Assembly: GCA_036768485.1 (NCBI GenBank)
Contig: JAVLUZ010000143.1
Coordinates: forward strand, 7,135,531-7,199,530
Direction: 5' to 3'
Length of the DNA stretch: 64,000 nucleotides
From: Mermis nigrescens
Taxonomy: Eukaryota > Nematoda > Enoplea > Mermithida > Mermithidae
The first letter of the stretch is position 1. Every line of letters begins with the position of its first letter. Made by a program: the position numbers and the translations under genes. Shown one piece after another: positions 10,746 through 34,309 of this stretch. The notes under the pieces were generated by a model, which worked only from the letters and a program-made list of their open reading frames with translations, was not told where the DNA came from and did no database searches.

Positions 10746-11389
10746 CTTAAAACAGCTTTTCAGATATACTGAGCCTAAGTCTAAGTATATTAGAAGCAAA
10801 AACTTAGATTTTCCTATATCTTATCAAGTAAAACCGAAAAAACATGCAAAATTTTTTCAAAGTTTTTAAAAATTTCAAACAGCTTTCCGCGTCTTTTTTC
10901 TTGTTTCTCCTTCATTGCTAAGCTTCCTTCCATAATTTCAGCCCATATTATTTATTTCTGACAAATGTGTAAGTCCTTGGATCGAGCCGTTTAATCGTCC
11001 CAACCGAACACTCAAATCGACGAGTTGCCTGCAACTTTGCAAGTATGGCTCAGATTTTCACTAAATTTTTTCCGCGCTTCAATTTATCATGTTCTACCAG
11101 TTTGGCACAAAAATTTTGGCATTCCGTATTCGTTTTGCTCCTTTTCTAAAAGTACCATATTCTTAACTTTAGCCGGGTCCAAGACTCAAGTCACTATCAG
11201 ACTATATTTGGTGAAAACCTTTTGAATTTTTTGAGCTTAGTTTCTACTATGGAAAAAGTGCACTTAACTATTAGAATTTCATGAAGTGATACAGTATTTT
11301 GGAATGAAAGCAAGAGTAAATATACAGACTATTTCTATAAAACATGCATGTAACAGCTCAAAACTTTGGAAGAGATGTCCTTGGCATAC

Positions 11390-11945
11390 ATGTAGCGGCT
11401 GGAAATTTCGGGTGGGGATCCCTGACCATTTTTAGAAGAAAAGGGAGGTTTGCAACTCCAATTTTAGGCCAAAAATGGCAAAAAACCTAAGAATAGCCAA
11501 AAAAACGTAAGTTTTCGCCAAAAAATGGTGGAGGAAGATAAAAAATTTTCTGACTTTGAAGGGGGTGCGGGGCCTGAAAGCGTTGGTGAGGAATGGCCCA
11601 AACAACCCGTTACGTTTATGCTTCTCAGTCATTTTTAGGGGGTGGGTAAGCGGCTCCGATTTTTGGCCAAAAGTGGCAAAAACAATCTAAAAATAGCCAA
11701 AAAGTGCAAGTTTTCGCCAAAAATGGGGAGGGTGGGTCAAAATTTTCTGACGTTGGGGGGTGTAGGGAGGACGTCCAACCTGGGGTGGGGAATTCCTCAA
11801 AGCACCCTGTAGCACGTCTGGTTTTCGGCCATTTTTGGGGAGGGTAAATGACAAATTTTCGGCCGCAAATCGCAAAAAAGGCACCTAAAAATGCGGGTTT
11901 TCGCCAAAAATCGATTTCGGCTCGCGAATTTATTTTTCGAGCCAT
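11390..11945. repeat. MITE related to CATACATGTAACGG family, ~205-bp internal tandem
   Basis: Begins CATACATGTAGCGGCTGG. Two and a half similar ~205-bp blocks follow (about 11427-11635, 11636-11830, 11831-11945), each with TTTTGGCCAAAA, AATAGCCAAAAA, TTTTCGCCAAAAA and a GGGGGTG-rich segment. CCGTTACGTTTATG at about 11608-11621 resembles the inverted family end. Related copies: 15836-15985 and 53171-53671. Confidence 0.6.
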
Positions 11946-12985
11946 TTTTATACAATGTTAAAATACTTTCTGGGGCAAAGTGATAGTAATTTTAACCTTT
12001 TTTCAGTATTTTCTAGAAATTTTAAAAATTTTCGGCGCTCCGCGCAAAATATCACTAATATACTGTATTTAGCTTCAAAGGGGCATTAAATACTCCAAAA
12101 ATCAATCTTTGTGTAATATAGGCATCTTTATGCAGATTCAAATATTTTTTTAAATCTATTTCTACTGTTTTTAAAAATTTTATGCGAAAATAAGTAATGT
12201 TTAATATTTTTGCACTTTTTTCCTTCAATGATAAAATTGACTAATTTATCTCAATATTACGTTGGATTTATAAGCACAGTGGTGCTTATTACAAGATTTG
12301 ATTGGCATATTACAACTTCTTTAATATTTCTGATTTTGTAGTACAAGTTGTTTTAGCTTTTCCAGTCGAGTTTTATGTGTAAATTCCATCAAAAGCTCAT
12401 AAAAATATCGGCGCTTTGCGGCGAACTAAGATTATCAACTAAATTCAGGCAGGACTGCATTTGGGTCGCAGGTCACACACTGGTAGTATGTAAAAATTTG
12501 TATATTTAATAATATATTTTTATAATACATCTACAAAAATTTGTCCGCTCATATAAAGACTCTTTCGGAGATCTTTTTACATGCACAGAGAAGCTCGTAC
12601 AAAAAATCGTGTCGACTAATAATAATACACCACTTAATTCACTAGTGCCCCATTTTGGGATTTCACCCTCCTCAACTCTGGACCTTGGGAAACTATGTTC
12701 GGCAGTTTCTCCAAGTAAGCGATCTCGCATGGGCTCATATATAAAAAGTACCTTGTTAATGTTATTTGTAGGTGTATATTACACACAATACACACAGCGC
12801 TACCTCTTATTTACATTAGTGTTCTTGCACACTGAGAGGATGAAGGAAAATCACAGAATACTTGAGTGAAACATCAAATTATTAGGCATGAGGCATCTAA
12901 TAATAATAAAAATTGTAACATCTGGCTTACATGTACCTAAGAAATTCGCTATACACTGGTATTCCTATATACTTACTGAAATACC
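11946..12985. other. Interior of hAT-like unit, no gene
   Basis: AT-rich sequence without a credible coding exon. It carries degenerate GGCGCTTTGCGGCG-type hairpins at about 12030 and 12410. Confidence 0.4.
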
Positions 12986-13104
12986 CGAAGCCGATAGGGT
13001 ATTGATTTTGATACCCGAACTCGAACCCGAACCCGAATAAATTGAAGTGGACTACCCGAACCCGAACCCGAATACACCGAAATTCACTACCCGTTGCATC
13101 CCTA

Positions 13105-14602
13105 CTTGTTATTGATAATTAAGCCGTACCGCGGCCCACCGTTTTTTTCCCGGCGATTTGGTTGACATTATAGACCAGACCCAAAATTTTTTTCCACTTT
13201 TTCCGACCTTTTTCCACGTTTTTGGGGGGTCTAAAAACGTTAAAAATAGAGTGCCTGTGTTGAAAAATCAGTGTTTTTAAGTAGGAAATCCTATGTACAT
13301 ATGCAATAGCGGTGTTTGATACACTTTTTGTAAAAAAATTTCGCGCTCTACAGAAATATCACGATCAGTATACGTTATTTATGTTGAAACTTGAATTTCC
13401 TTACTTCAGTAAAGCATTTTAGCCAATTCTGAAGTCGATTTTGACAATTAAAACTATAATTTATCAGATGGCGCGAAGCGCCAGAAAATTCTGAAATTTT
13501 AGCTCTCTAAAACGCATTTTTGCATTAAAAAAACTAACCAAATCCGTGCAGAAGGTAAGGATTTTCAATCGTAATGAAGTTCTAGGACCAGATTGTCGAT
13601 AAAAATGCTGCAATTGGCGCGGCGCGGCATAAACATTAATAACCAGTAAGAATTAAATCAATTTGGCGCGAAGCGCCGAAAAATTTTGAAGTTTTACCTC
13701 TCTAAAACGCATTTTTAACATTACAAAAATTTTCCACAAATGCCAGCCAAGCCCAAAAATTTTTTCCATTTCCCAAAATTTTGGTTGACAAATAGACCAA
13801 AAAGTGGAAAAAACGGTGGTCCGCGCAGATTAAAGCATTTCTCATGTTCTGTATGGATTTGAACGATCTTTGTTATGCAAAAATGCGTTTTAGAGATAAA
13901 ATTTCAAAAATTTTTCGACGCTTCGCGGCGGATAGATTTAATCTTATTACTTCTTATTGATGTTTAGGCCGCGCTGACTGCAGCTTTTTTATTGAAAAAA
14001 ATGCGTTCTAGATCGTATGCTTCGGAAATCAAGTGAATTTCGCTTATTGTCATGCTCAGTGAATCGATTTAAATTATCTTTGCTTTAATGTTGTGCCTTT
14101 TTGCTCATTATCCTGCTCAGTGAGTCATTTCAAACTTTTCTTGCTTTAATCAGGTGATCTGCTAAATAAATTACTGTACATGCTTTAATCGAGTGAGTTC
14201 AGTCATTCGTGATGAATAAATTGCTTTACACTGCGTTTTGTTTTGAAACTTAGTCAACAATGGCTCTACAATTAGTAAAATATACTTGAATGTCACCTGA
14301 ACAAGTTCTGTAGCGTCAAAAATGTACTTCGGACGTCTGAATTTTTCTGGCAGTTTTTTGGTCAAAAGTGGCACTTTTCTGGCACTTTTTTGGGAACATT
14401 TGGCACTTTTTAAAATTTCGATCTGCAACACTGAATCCAATCCGAAAACTGATAATTTTTCATTTTCCTGGTTTTGCCCGTTTGTCCATTTTCCGGCGAT
14501 TTTCTTTGATGGCCGCATGTTTGCCTTTTGCTTTATTCAAGAAGGTGATAACGTTTGTAGCTCGCGAGTCAGTTGCATTTTTTACTTTATCTTTTCGTTG
14601 TA
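13105..14602. other. Upstream region of gene 1 with hairpin-bearing repeats
   Basis: No exon recognised. GGCGCGAAGCGCC hairpins occur near 13469, 13662 and 13917, each next to the AAATTTT/AAAACGCATTTTT context, suggesting a ~200-250-bp tandemly arranged repeat. The promoter of gene 1 should lie here, but I can point to no specific core element. Confidence 0.4.
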
Positions 14603-14612
14603 GACAGTTTGC

Positions 14613-26099
<11,487 letters not shown>

Positions 26100-26303
26100 G
26101 CCTGATTGATTTTTTTTGATTTTTGACAATTTTCCTGTTTTTATACCATTATTCTATTCCGCAGTGATACAGTAGATTTATTTTAATTATCGCGACATTT
26201 TTATTATATCGCTGTACGTGTTGCGTTGCGACTTGGTACAGTGGTTGCTTTGATATTATGTATGTACATTTGATGCTTTCTTTCGTATAAGGTATATTTG
26301 TAG

Positions 26304-29300
26304 CCTTATCTACGAAAATCCAGAAGAACAACTGTTCAAAATGGTAAGTGTCTAAGGAGCTCATTCCATATCTAAATTCAGCCGTAATGGTTGCGTCGAT
26401 GGTAATTTTGCAGCATTTCATGAGATCAGCCGTGAGTGAATAGGGCCAAAATTTTTGGGATGGGTCAAAAAATTTTAGAATGTCAAAAATGAACTAAAAA
26501 TTGATAAAAGGGACAAAGAACACAATTCACAGACGTTTTGACTTTTATTTATTTTTTATTTTATTAAATTTAGTTCCTATTTATGTATTCATTGGCATCC
26601 AAAATTGCAAAAAGAACGTAACATTAATTTAAAAATTAAATGCTTTTGGATTGTGAGGGTCCGAACCAGACATAAACGTGGGGGTTGGGGGTCCTGCCTA
26701 ACCTTTTCCTCCAGAATGGAAAAATGGAAAATTTAATGGGAAAAATGAGGCAAAATGAAGGTCATAAATGGATGAAAATTGAAAATTTTCTAAAAAAATG
26801 CTTGAAAATGACCATAAACTGTAGAATAAAGTAGTTTTAACGCTATTTTAAGATGTATTCCAGTTTTTGAGGTCATTTTCGCTCGAAAAATCTCAATTTT
26901 TGATCCCCTCAGAATTGTTGACCCCCAGATCGGCCGTAATGTGCACCTGTGGTCCGAACCCCCACGATTGTGCTTGACATTAGCCCTAGTGAACATTCGG
27001 TCGCCAAGATAAATTAGAATGCAAGTCGAGCACACATTCACACTGGGGTATAAGGGTATCCCACTACGAGGACTTTGAGAAGCATATCCCCTTCTGGCCA
27101 TTTTAGACCAATGCCAATTGCTTGAACCATGAAAAAGGCGTCCGATGACGTTTATTAGTGCAACTTCAAGTACATATCTTATTTAAAGAGCAAAAGACTT
27201 TTCAATTCACTTTATTCGGATACTTTTATTCCATTATTCTGAATATATTTGATGTTTCACAGGTCATTCCATCGCCCTTATTGTTATTGTTTTCATACAA
27301 ATTTAACCACAAATTTCCACGAAAACTAAAACACGACGAATGAAGTATAAAAATTTGACATCAAATAGGTAAAAATAAGTCATCTACCCTCCTCCTCTAG
27401 GAAATTGGGTTCACCCCCTTGCAGAGCTTTTGTTCGTGTGCATATATGAAGGAGAGAGTTGTATGGGGCAGCACAATTGGACTCTGACCTGGGCGCAGGA
27501 ACTACATTGATCCATCCTTTTCATTACCAATCATATTCAAAATCCCCTATCCGATTCTTGCGCAAGCTTTTAACTCGTTACTGTTAAGATATTCTCCTTA
27601 GTATCATGGGCTTGTTTTCTATTAGCGTTTTGATAATCGAATTTTCTGCATGTACAAAAGTCAGCCCTAATCCGCTGTCCTAAGAATAACTTTCGTAAAA
27701 CTTTAAAAATCTGAAAATTTCCTCAATTGATGCCCTCCTTTTAATGCCTTTGAATCTTTTGGATATTTTTATTCGCATGTCAGTGCTTCAATCGAATGCC
27801 TTTCCTTTATCGTGTGCTAGTGCATAAGTTAAAGTAATGCGCGGCTTTCGCAGCGAAATTTTGACTACTTAAGTCGTAGTAGGCATCTATTCTAAAATCT
27901 TCCGTGATTACGCTTCGTATATTTACGCGTTCTTGAATATTGTACTTCTATCAAGTTGATTTATCGTAGTAAATGTTGAATTCAGCAAAAATCTTCAAAT
28001 TTCGTCATTCCTTTACTATGCTATGTGCGTAGAAAAAATTTCATGAAGTTTTGCCACATCCAGACCTCCGAAATTCGGTCGTCGCCATAGGTGGGCAGCA
28101 CTAAAATTCTAGGGGAGTGCTTCTTCAAAGGTCAAAAAATGGTCTTAAAAATTGTGGTATGGCGAAAAAACACCATTTTTTAACGTTTCTCATCGAGCAC
28201 TATCCATTGGCATCAAAGAATTGCGAGAAAAACTAAAAAATTTTCAAAAATTTAATTCTGGAAGGAAGGTATCTTGGTTTGGGGGGGGTCCACGCCCACG
28301 TGTGGTCGTCGCCTAATACTCTGCAAAATTTCGAATCTCAAGCAAATAAGTTCTATTTGATATGAGGAAGGAGTGCTCCTGTCGTGATGAGCGTCTTGCT
28401 CTAGTGCTTCCAGTTTAACATAAACAAGATAATGCATACTTTGAGCAATTTAAATGTTTTAAATAGCTAAGTCTTGCTGTGCAGCAGATCGTCTTTTATT
28501 AAAAAGATTGAGCAGAATCTTGCAGAATGTGCTCTGCCTGCAGAGTAAAACAAGCTATGTACATAACTGCAATGATTCTATTTCCATTATCGTGATCACA
28601 CATTGCTGTATAGGTTTTTTATCGATTCTCTAATTTTCCTAACTCCAATACGTACCTATGCATCCAGTCCAGCCAGCTCCACTGCTCATGATGATTCGTT
28701 CATGCAACTATGCCTTTAGCAGCTATTTTGATTCAATCTATTGAAATTTTTTTTGAGAAATACGAGTAGGTATAATTTTAAAATTAACAGAATTATCGTA
28801 GAAATTTTATTACATGGAATAATACAATAAGGTTGACTGTACTCTGTGATGGAAAGTAAATTATTTTCATTGCCCGCTCAGTCTCATTTATGGTTATGAA
28901 TAAATACCCCGTCATTATTTGGATAATCAAAAAACGTAAGTTTCTGACAAATAGAGGTGATGGGGTTGCCTACTTCTTTCAAACATTACATGGGCGGGGG
29001 TTGAGGGAGCTAAGAACCTGCGAGAAATTAGAACATTTGGGGGGGGGGGGTAAGAACGGCCAAATAAAGAACAAAATCGAAATTTTTTAGTCTGACTTGT
29101 TCATCAAATTGTGAATTAAGATATTTCTCGTGTGACTTATTTTCAGGTGACGTACTGAGAATTTTCGGTTTTGTCAGGCTGACCGTCCAAAACGACCTAT
29201 CTATTCAGCTGTGTTTCGACTTTCGCTTTATTGAGGACACGGTTTTTTGTATTCGGCAAAGATTTTTCCCGATGTACAAAGACTTTTCAGGACCGTCTTT

Positions 29301-32300
29301 GTACATGTACAAAGATTTTTTAGATGGCAAAAACTGTAAAAAGGTGTAAAATTCCCAAAAATTTTCGGCGCCCTGCGTCTAAATGAGTAATTGTTTGTCC
29401 CATAAATTTTTAAAATGCAGAATTTGCATTTAGAATGTAAAAATGTCAAAATTTTCGGCGCTTCGCTCCGTTTTGAGATAATTGTTAGTAATTTTTGGCG
29501 TCAGAAACGCAGAAAGAAGCTAAAATATGTACTTAACCAAAGGTCGAAAAATCCTGTTTCACCGCACTATCGCTACTGTGCTATATTATAGTACAAAAAT
29601 TTGCATGTACAAAACGTAGACAGACTTTTGGGGACCATCTTTGTACATGCACAAACGGACCTTGTACAAAAAAAACCGATTGAGGACACCGTATAGCTTT
29701 TTACAAATTTATTTGAAATGTTCACTTTTCTATGTTTCCATGGCAAAATTTGGTGATCGATGATGATCAAGAGACTGATATACCTAAATGCATATGTATA
29801 CAGCCCCGTATCCAGGATTTTGTTTCAGGGGGATCGCAAACTTTGAAGTCAGATATCTCGAGAACCATTAGGAGATAAGCGGAAATGGAGGCAGTTTTGA
29901 ACGTTTCTCGATGAGCTGTATACAATGGCGAAGTGAGAGTTTAAAAAAATTTTAAAAATTCTTCACTTTATTCATTATCGTATACAAAAAAATCTATCGT
30001 TCAAACAGTCTGCATAATAGATTTTTCCTCATTTAATTTATGAACGACTTTTCAACTTTTGTTTTGTACTCAATCTTTTTACTTTGCAAACAAAACAACT
30101 GAGAAAATGAATAATTCGGCGCGAAGTGCTGGAAAAAATTTGACACGTTCTCCATGTCTAACTTAACTTTGAGCGGTTAAAGTCAAAAAGTCTACAAAAA
30201 GTCTGAGCCTTTAAAGCTCTGCTGCTTTCGAAATATAAGCAAGCATTAATTATAGGTGAATTCAAATTATATCTGGCATTACACGCCGAAAATTTTCGAT
30301 ATTTTTCTTTAATTTCACTTATCTACTCGTAGGTTTTTAAAGATAAGCAATGCTGGAATGATATCTGGCGCTTAATTCCAGAAAATTTGGACGTTTTTAT
30401 GCTTATTTGCTTAATTTTGCACCTTTTTGAAGATTAAAAATGCAATAAATTTGATCTCGCGAAAAATTTTATCTCGAAAAAGATTCAAATGTGTAGTAAA
30501 TAATACTTTTTGATGGAATTAGGCGCGAAGCGCCGAAAGTGAGCATTTTCACGCTGAGGAACGTTAAAAACCTATATAGTTTCATAGCTGAAAATTCTGG
30601 AAAAATCTCAGGGGAGGGGCAATCCCCCCTTCATCCCCCTGGACACGGGCCTGTACATTTACATATGCACATACTTGTATAACTTATAAATGCAAGCTCG
30701 GTCATTGGTGCTGTAAAATAATGTGGATAATCGTTATTGTTTTTAAATAACGTTAATTGTTGAAATACATTCTTCAGCATCTATTTATATGTTTTCGTAT
30801 TCTTGAGTGAGAATGTGAAAGACATGGGCCTGGGGGTCTAGCTAAACCTCTCCCACAAACTGGAAGACCCTCCTCCAAAATCGATAGGCCTAAATTTTGG
30901 TGCGATTTTCGGCAATTTCGCCCCATCAGATCCCTAGAATTTGGTTGCTGCCCATGTGTGGCCGGGAGAGAATTTTTGCAGTAGTTCAAGTGCTTTTTCA
31001 AAATTTTCGCTTTGATATTAAGATCACAAATCAGAATTGACTTTATTTTAAAATTTTATTAGCAGGAAAAACCTTTGTGAAAAGCACGCTACCGAAATCA
31101 TAGTAAAAACGGTTCATATTACTCTATTGACGTTTAACAATGTTTTCATATTCTAGGGCCATTTTACATAATAAAATACATTATTTTATTATTATAAAAG
31201 ATAATTTTATTTTATATTTATTATTAAACTAATTAATATTTTTTCATTTCCCACTATTCCATTTCATTTAATTCTATAAAGATTCAATTTGTGATCTGTT
31301 TCTATTGAAACGACGGTTTTCGCCCATCGTTTGTAATAGTAAGCCAGTTTTATCGACTAAATAATCGATAGCAAATGTGACGGGCAGTTTTTAAAGGCAA
31401 AAAAATTACAGAAAAACTTGCCCTTAAGTACCGACCATACCTGGGCGTGGGGGGTTTGGGGGTATGCCCCCAGAAACTAAAATGCCCCCCAGAAATCGAA
31501 ATACCCCCCCCTAGAATTCAATTTTTGAAAATTTTTTTCGTCTTTTTCGCAATTTTTTGATGCTAATGGATAGTGCTTGATGAGAAACGTCGAAAAATGG
31601 TGTTTTTATCGCCATACCACCATTTTTAAGGCCATTTTTTGACCTTCAAAAAAATCTTGCACGCCCCCCAGAATTTTCTTGCTGCCCACGTATGGTACCG
31701 ACTCGTTTTGAATTGGCATATGTGCGAGCCGCTTGATGAACAAGCAATGTTATCAAGCAACAGCAGGTTTTATGTATGAAAGTACATATATTGTCAAGGG
31801 GGTTGTCCCAATGAGGCGTGCAAGAGCGTTGCTATTTTAGGAATTATTGAGCAGATTAAAAATTTTGTTCTAAATAATACAATTTTTCAGTGCATTGTAT
31901 CAATGAAACACTTCATTTCAGGATTTTAGTTCCTCGTCAATGCTAACCGACTGGACTTGGTTAAGTCGCAACTTTATGAATGGATTGATATCGATTTCCT
32001 ACCAGTCATACATTATTCCCAATGTGTAAGTTTGATTACTAAATAATGCCTAAAGCATGCATGACTCGCATTGCATGTGTATTTTATAGACCAAAAGTCA
32101 GTTTTGTAACTGTTTTCTGTAATTGTTATTTGAACATTTTGAAAATCAGCAAACAATGAAAACGGAATAGAGCATTTTATTTAAAAAGTCGCCATTTACG
32201 AGTATGTACACCTGATTAATTTATCGCCACATCAGCCTTTAGTGCTTCAAAAAATTGTAGTCTTTCCGCAAAACTTGTGCCTACAAACTTGATTTGTTGA

Positions 32301-33601
32301 CTAAAAAGTAGTGTTATTTTTTGACAAGCAAATTGATTTTGGTATGATTTTGATAGGTCCTTACTCTCAAGAGTTAAAAGACCAAATTATGTTTTAAGTT
32401 TGAGAATTTTGAAACCCAACATCCTGTTTTTATCATAAAAAATTATAAAATGTTTATATAAAACAACATGTAATGAATGACTAATATGACAAACAACCTG
32501 TAAGTGTTCCACAATCTTGTGAATTTTTGAATCGACTTGTTTCATAGTTGAAAATTTCACATCTGAAAGTGTAACAGTTTTTTTTAAATTTTAATTTGCT
32601 CACAAAGATTGTTTGAGATCATATATAACGGTCTAGTAAAATGGACACTGTTTATTTTTGCAAAAGATTACGCTGAAATACGTTATTTGCAAAATTGCTA
32701 TGGTACATAGATGGATATCTACTCGTACATGGAAAGTGTTTACGAACTGTTCGACGCATAATCTTTTTACAGATGTTTGCTGTACATACATATCTGTCTT
32801 GCATACAGCCATACTTGCAGAAAATAATATCAAAGTCATATTACCATATCTTATTAATTTTCGGGCTACCAAACTAACACTACTGAAAAGGTATTAAGGT
32901 TATTAGCATACGTAAGCAGCACCAAAATTCTGGGGGGGATGCAAGATTTTTCAAAGATTAAAAAATGGCCTCAAAAATGATGGTATGGCGAAAAAACACA
33001 ATTTTTCAACGTTTCTCATCGAGCACTATCCAATTGGCATTACAAAAATTGCGAAGAAAACAACAAAAAATTAAATTGAATACTGGGGGTTTTGGTTTCT
33101 GGGGTATTTTGGTTTCTCGAGGGGGGTGCATACCACCCAAACCCCCACGCCCAGGTGTGGTTATTGGAAATCAGCGCATTAAAGACTCATGAAGCGAAAA
33201 CTTTTCTACTAGGCACTCCTGGAAGCAAAGGCTTTTCCTAATCTCTTATCTACTGAAAATCATTCCGATCAATTTAAAAGTTATGAGAAATAGATTTGTG
33301 CAGAACTTGTGCATGCGATTTCGGCTACAAGCACAATCTTTCGCAAAACAAGTAAGTAATATGCAATAAAAAGTTTTGTGTGATATTTTTAAGAGTTACA
33401 ATAGTAATTATCAGACATACGCGAGATTAGTATTTACCCCAGAAGGAATAATAAGGAATTTCATCCGAAGGCAAAATTAGGGTGAAACACGACAGGAAAT
33501 GAAATGCTCAAATCATCTGCTAAATGTGTCTCAATGTATGTACATAGTTTTTCTGATATTTTAGCGTGCACATTGCTTTTCAGATGATTTTAGCTCGATA
33601 A
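26304..33601 (+). CDS. Candidate unrecognised multi-exon gene (weak)
   Basis: Four segments have GT-AG borders and compatible phases: 26304-26343 (LIYENPEEQLFKM, donor GTAAGT), 31922-32025 (acceptor TTTCAG, donor GTAAGT, reading SSSMLTDWTWLSRNF), 33213-33351 (acceptor CTACTAG, donor GTAAGT, reading HSWKQRLFLISYLLKI) and 33584-33601 (acceptor TTTTCAG, MILAR then TAA). Nothing resembles a known family, introns would reach 5.6 kb, and the first exon lacks a start. The junction phases agree, and chance matches are common in AT-rich DNA. The middle exon also has an ATG at 31940. It could equally be unrelated decoys. Confidence 0.22.
26667..26951 (+). mobile_element. hAT-like MITE family B, copy 1 (285 bp)
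   Basis: Ends CAGACATAAACGTGGGGG and GTGCACCTGTG. Perfect 8-bp duplication GTCCGAAC (26659-26666 and 26952-26959). Body shares GGGGTCCTG, CAGAATGGAAAAATGG, GGATGAAAATTGAAAATT and TTTTGAGGTCATTTT with 34028-34284, 46687-46963 and 49050-49591. Confidence 0.88.
27030..27440 (+). repeat. Dispersed repeat, copy 2
   Basis: Counterpart of 18690-19160 (see there). It has no TIR that I could define. Confidence 0.55.
28086..28304 (-). mobile_element. hAT-like MITE family A, copy 2 (219 bp)
   Basis: CATAGGTGGGCAGC to CGCCCACGTGTG with perfect duplication GTCGTCGC (28078-28085, 28305-28312). The G-rich end block is shortened by internal deletion. Confidence 0.9.
28313..29229. other. Intergenic, no gene recognised
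   Basis: AT-rich sequence; a run of ten G residues at about 29040-29050 and a G-rich block precede it. No exon supported. Confidence 0.4.
29238..29678 (-). mobile_element. CAGTG-type hAT MITE, copy (441 bp)
   Basis: CACGGTTTTTTGTATTCGGC at the left, CTTGTACAAAAAAAACCG at the right, perfect duplication ATTGAGGA (29230-29237, 29679-29686). Terminal bases differ (CACGG/CCG in place of CAGTG), yet the duplication is intact, so this may be a distinct subfamily. Confidence 0.85.
29801..30653. mobile_element. MITE with GCCCCGTATCCAGG/CCTGGACACGGGC ends
   Basis: Left CAGCCCCGTATCCAGG and right CCCTGGACACGGGCCTG are inverted; interior carries GGCGCGAAG hairpins (30118, 30520). Flanking TATGTATA/TACATTTA match at 5 of 8. 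This end type is widespread among animal hAT-like MITEs. Confidence 0.6.
31436..31694 (+). mobile_element. hAT-like MITE family A, copy 3 (259 bp)
   Basis: CATACCTGGGCGTGGGG to GCTGCCCACGTATG, perfect 8-bp duplication GTACCGAC (31428-31435, 31695-31702). Confidence 0.92.
32907..33159 (-). mobile_element. hAT-like MITE family A, copy 4 (253 bp)
   Basis: CATACGTAAGCAGCACC to CGCCCAGGTGTG; flanks GTTATTAG and GTTATTGG agree at 7 of 8. Confidence 0.88.
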
Positions 33602-34027
33602 ACTACAAAGCTGATCCACAGACTGGACGTGATGTGCTATGATCTAGAATATCTTTAGTTTTGAATGATAGCTTAAAAGGTGCTTCATTATAAACTGACT
33701 TCTTCTGAATCTTTGCTGTTTTTAATGAAACGTCCAAAATCAACAATATAATATTTCTGAATTCTAACAAAATTGTTCGATTTTTTGAATCTGAGATTTC
33801 ATATTCGTTCTTAAGGATAAGCCAACAACCAGTCGGAAGGAGGAGTTTTTACGCTATTTTAATTCTTATACTAATTTTTGAGGAAATTGGGGTGAATTTT
33901 TTCAAATTCCAAATTTCCATTTTGGAATTGGCTAAAACGTTCATATGTATGCTTGACCAAGTATCGATTAAAACGTCACACACGCATGCACACATACACA
34001 CAGGGTAATAAGTAGGACAGTCACCAC

Positions 34028-34284
34028 CAGACATGCACGTGGGGTTTGGCTGGGGGTCCTGTCTGACCCCCAGAATGGAAAAATGAAAAATTTTGTGGGA
34101 AAATGTGGCGAAATGAAGGTTAAAAACGGATGAAAATTGAAAATTATCCAAAGAAGTGCCTCAAATTGACCGGACACTGTGTAATAACGCAGTTTTAAGG
34201 CAAGAGCGCTTATACCACTTATTGAGGTCATTTTGGCCCAAAAAGGCAATTTTTGACCCCCCCAAACCGACTGGCCCCCCACCC
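34028..34284 (+). mobile_element. hAT-like MITE family B, copy 2
   Basis: Starts CAGACATGCACGTGGGG; flanking GTCACCAC (34020-34027) and ATCACCAC (34285-34292) agree at 7 of 8. The right end is truncated or mutated compared with GTGCACCTGTG. Confidence 0.7.
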
Positions 34285-34309
34285 ATCACCACACCATCAC
34301 ACCAGTCTT

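Larger units (their letters stand above)
9164..11174. repeat. Giant palindrome (foldback), ~800-bp arms
   Basis: Left arm 9164 to about 9985 and right arm about 10340-11174 are reverse complements with scattered differences. Shared landmarks: GGCTAAACTTAAGAATATGG/CTTAACTTTAGCC at the outer ends, ATTTATTTCTGACAAATGTG, AGCAATGAAGGAGAA, AAGTTTTTGCTTCTA, and ATCCGCTCTTCTGAAGTTTA near the centre. The spacer is about 350 bp. Each arm contains the same 20-bp tandem array. This is Foldback-like architecture. Confidence 0.85.
8971..13104. mobile_element. hAT-like element with (CCCGAA)n termini, 4.1 kb
   Basis: Left end TAGGGATGCAACGGGTACCC and right end TACCCGTTGCATCCCTA are inverted. Each is followed inward by arrays of CCCGAA (8983-9127; 13005-13095). 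The flanking 8-mers TTGCTGAT and CTTGTTAT match poorly, so the target duplication has decayed or the pairing is not one element. No transposase is visible inside; the interior holds a giant palindrome (9164-11174), GC-loop hairpins and a tandem block (11427-11890). Confidence 0.6.
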
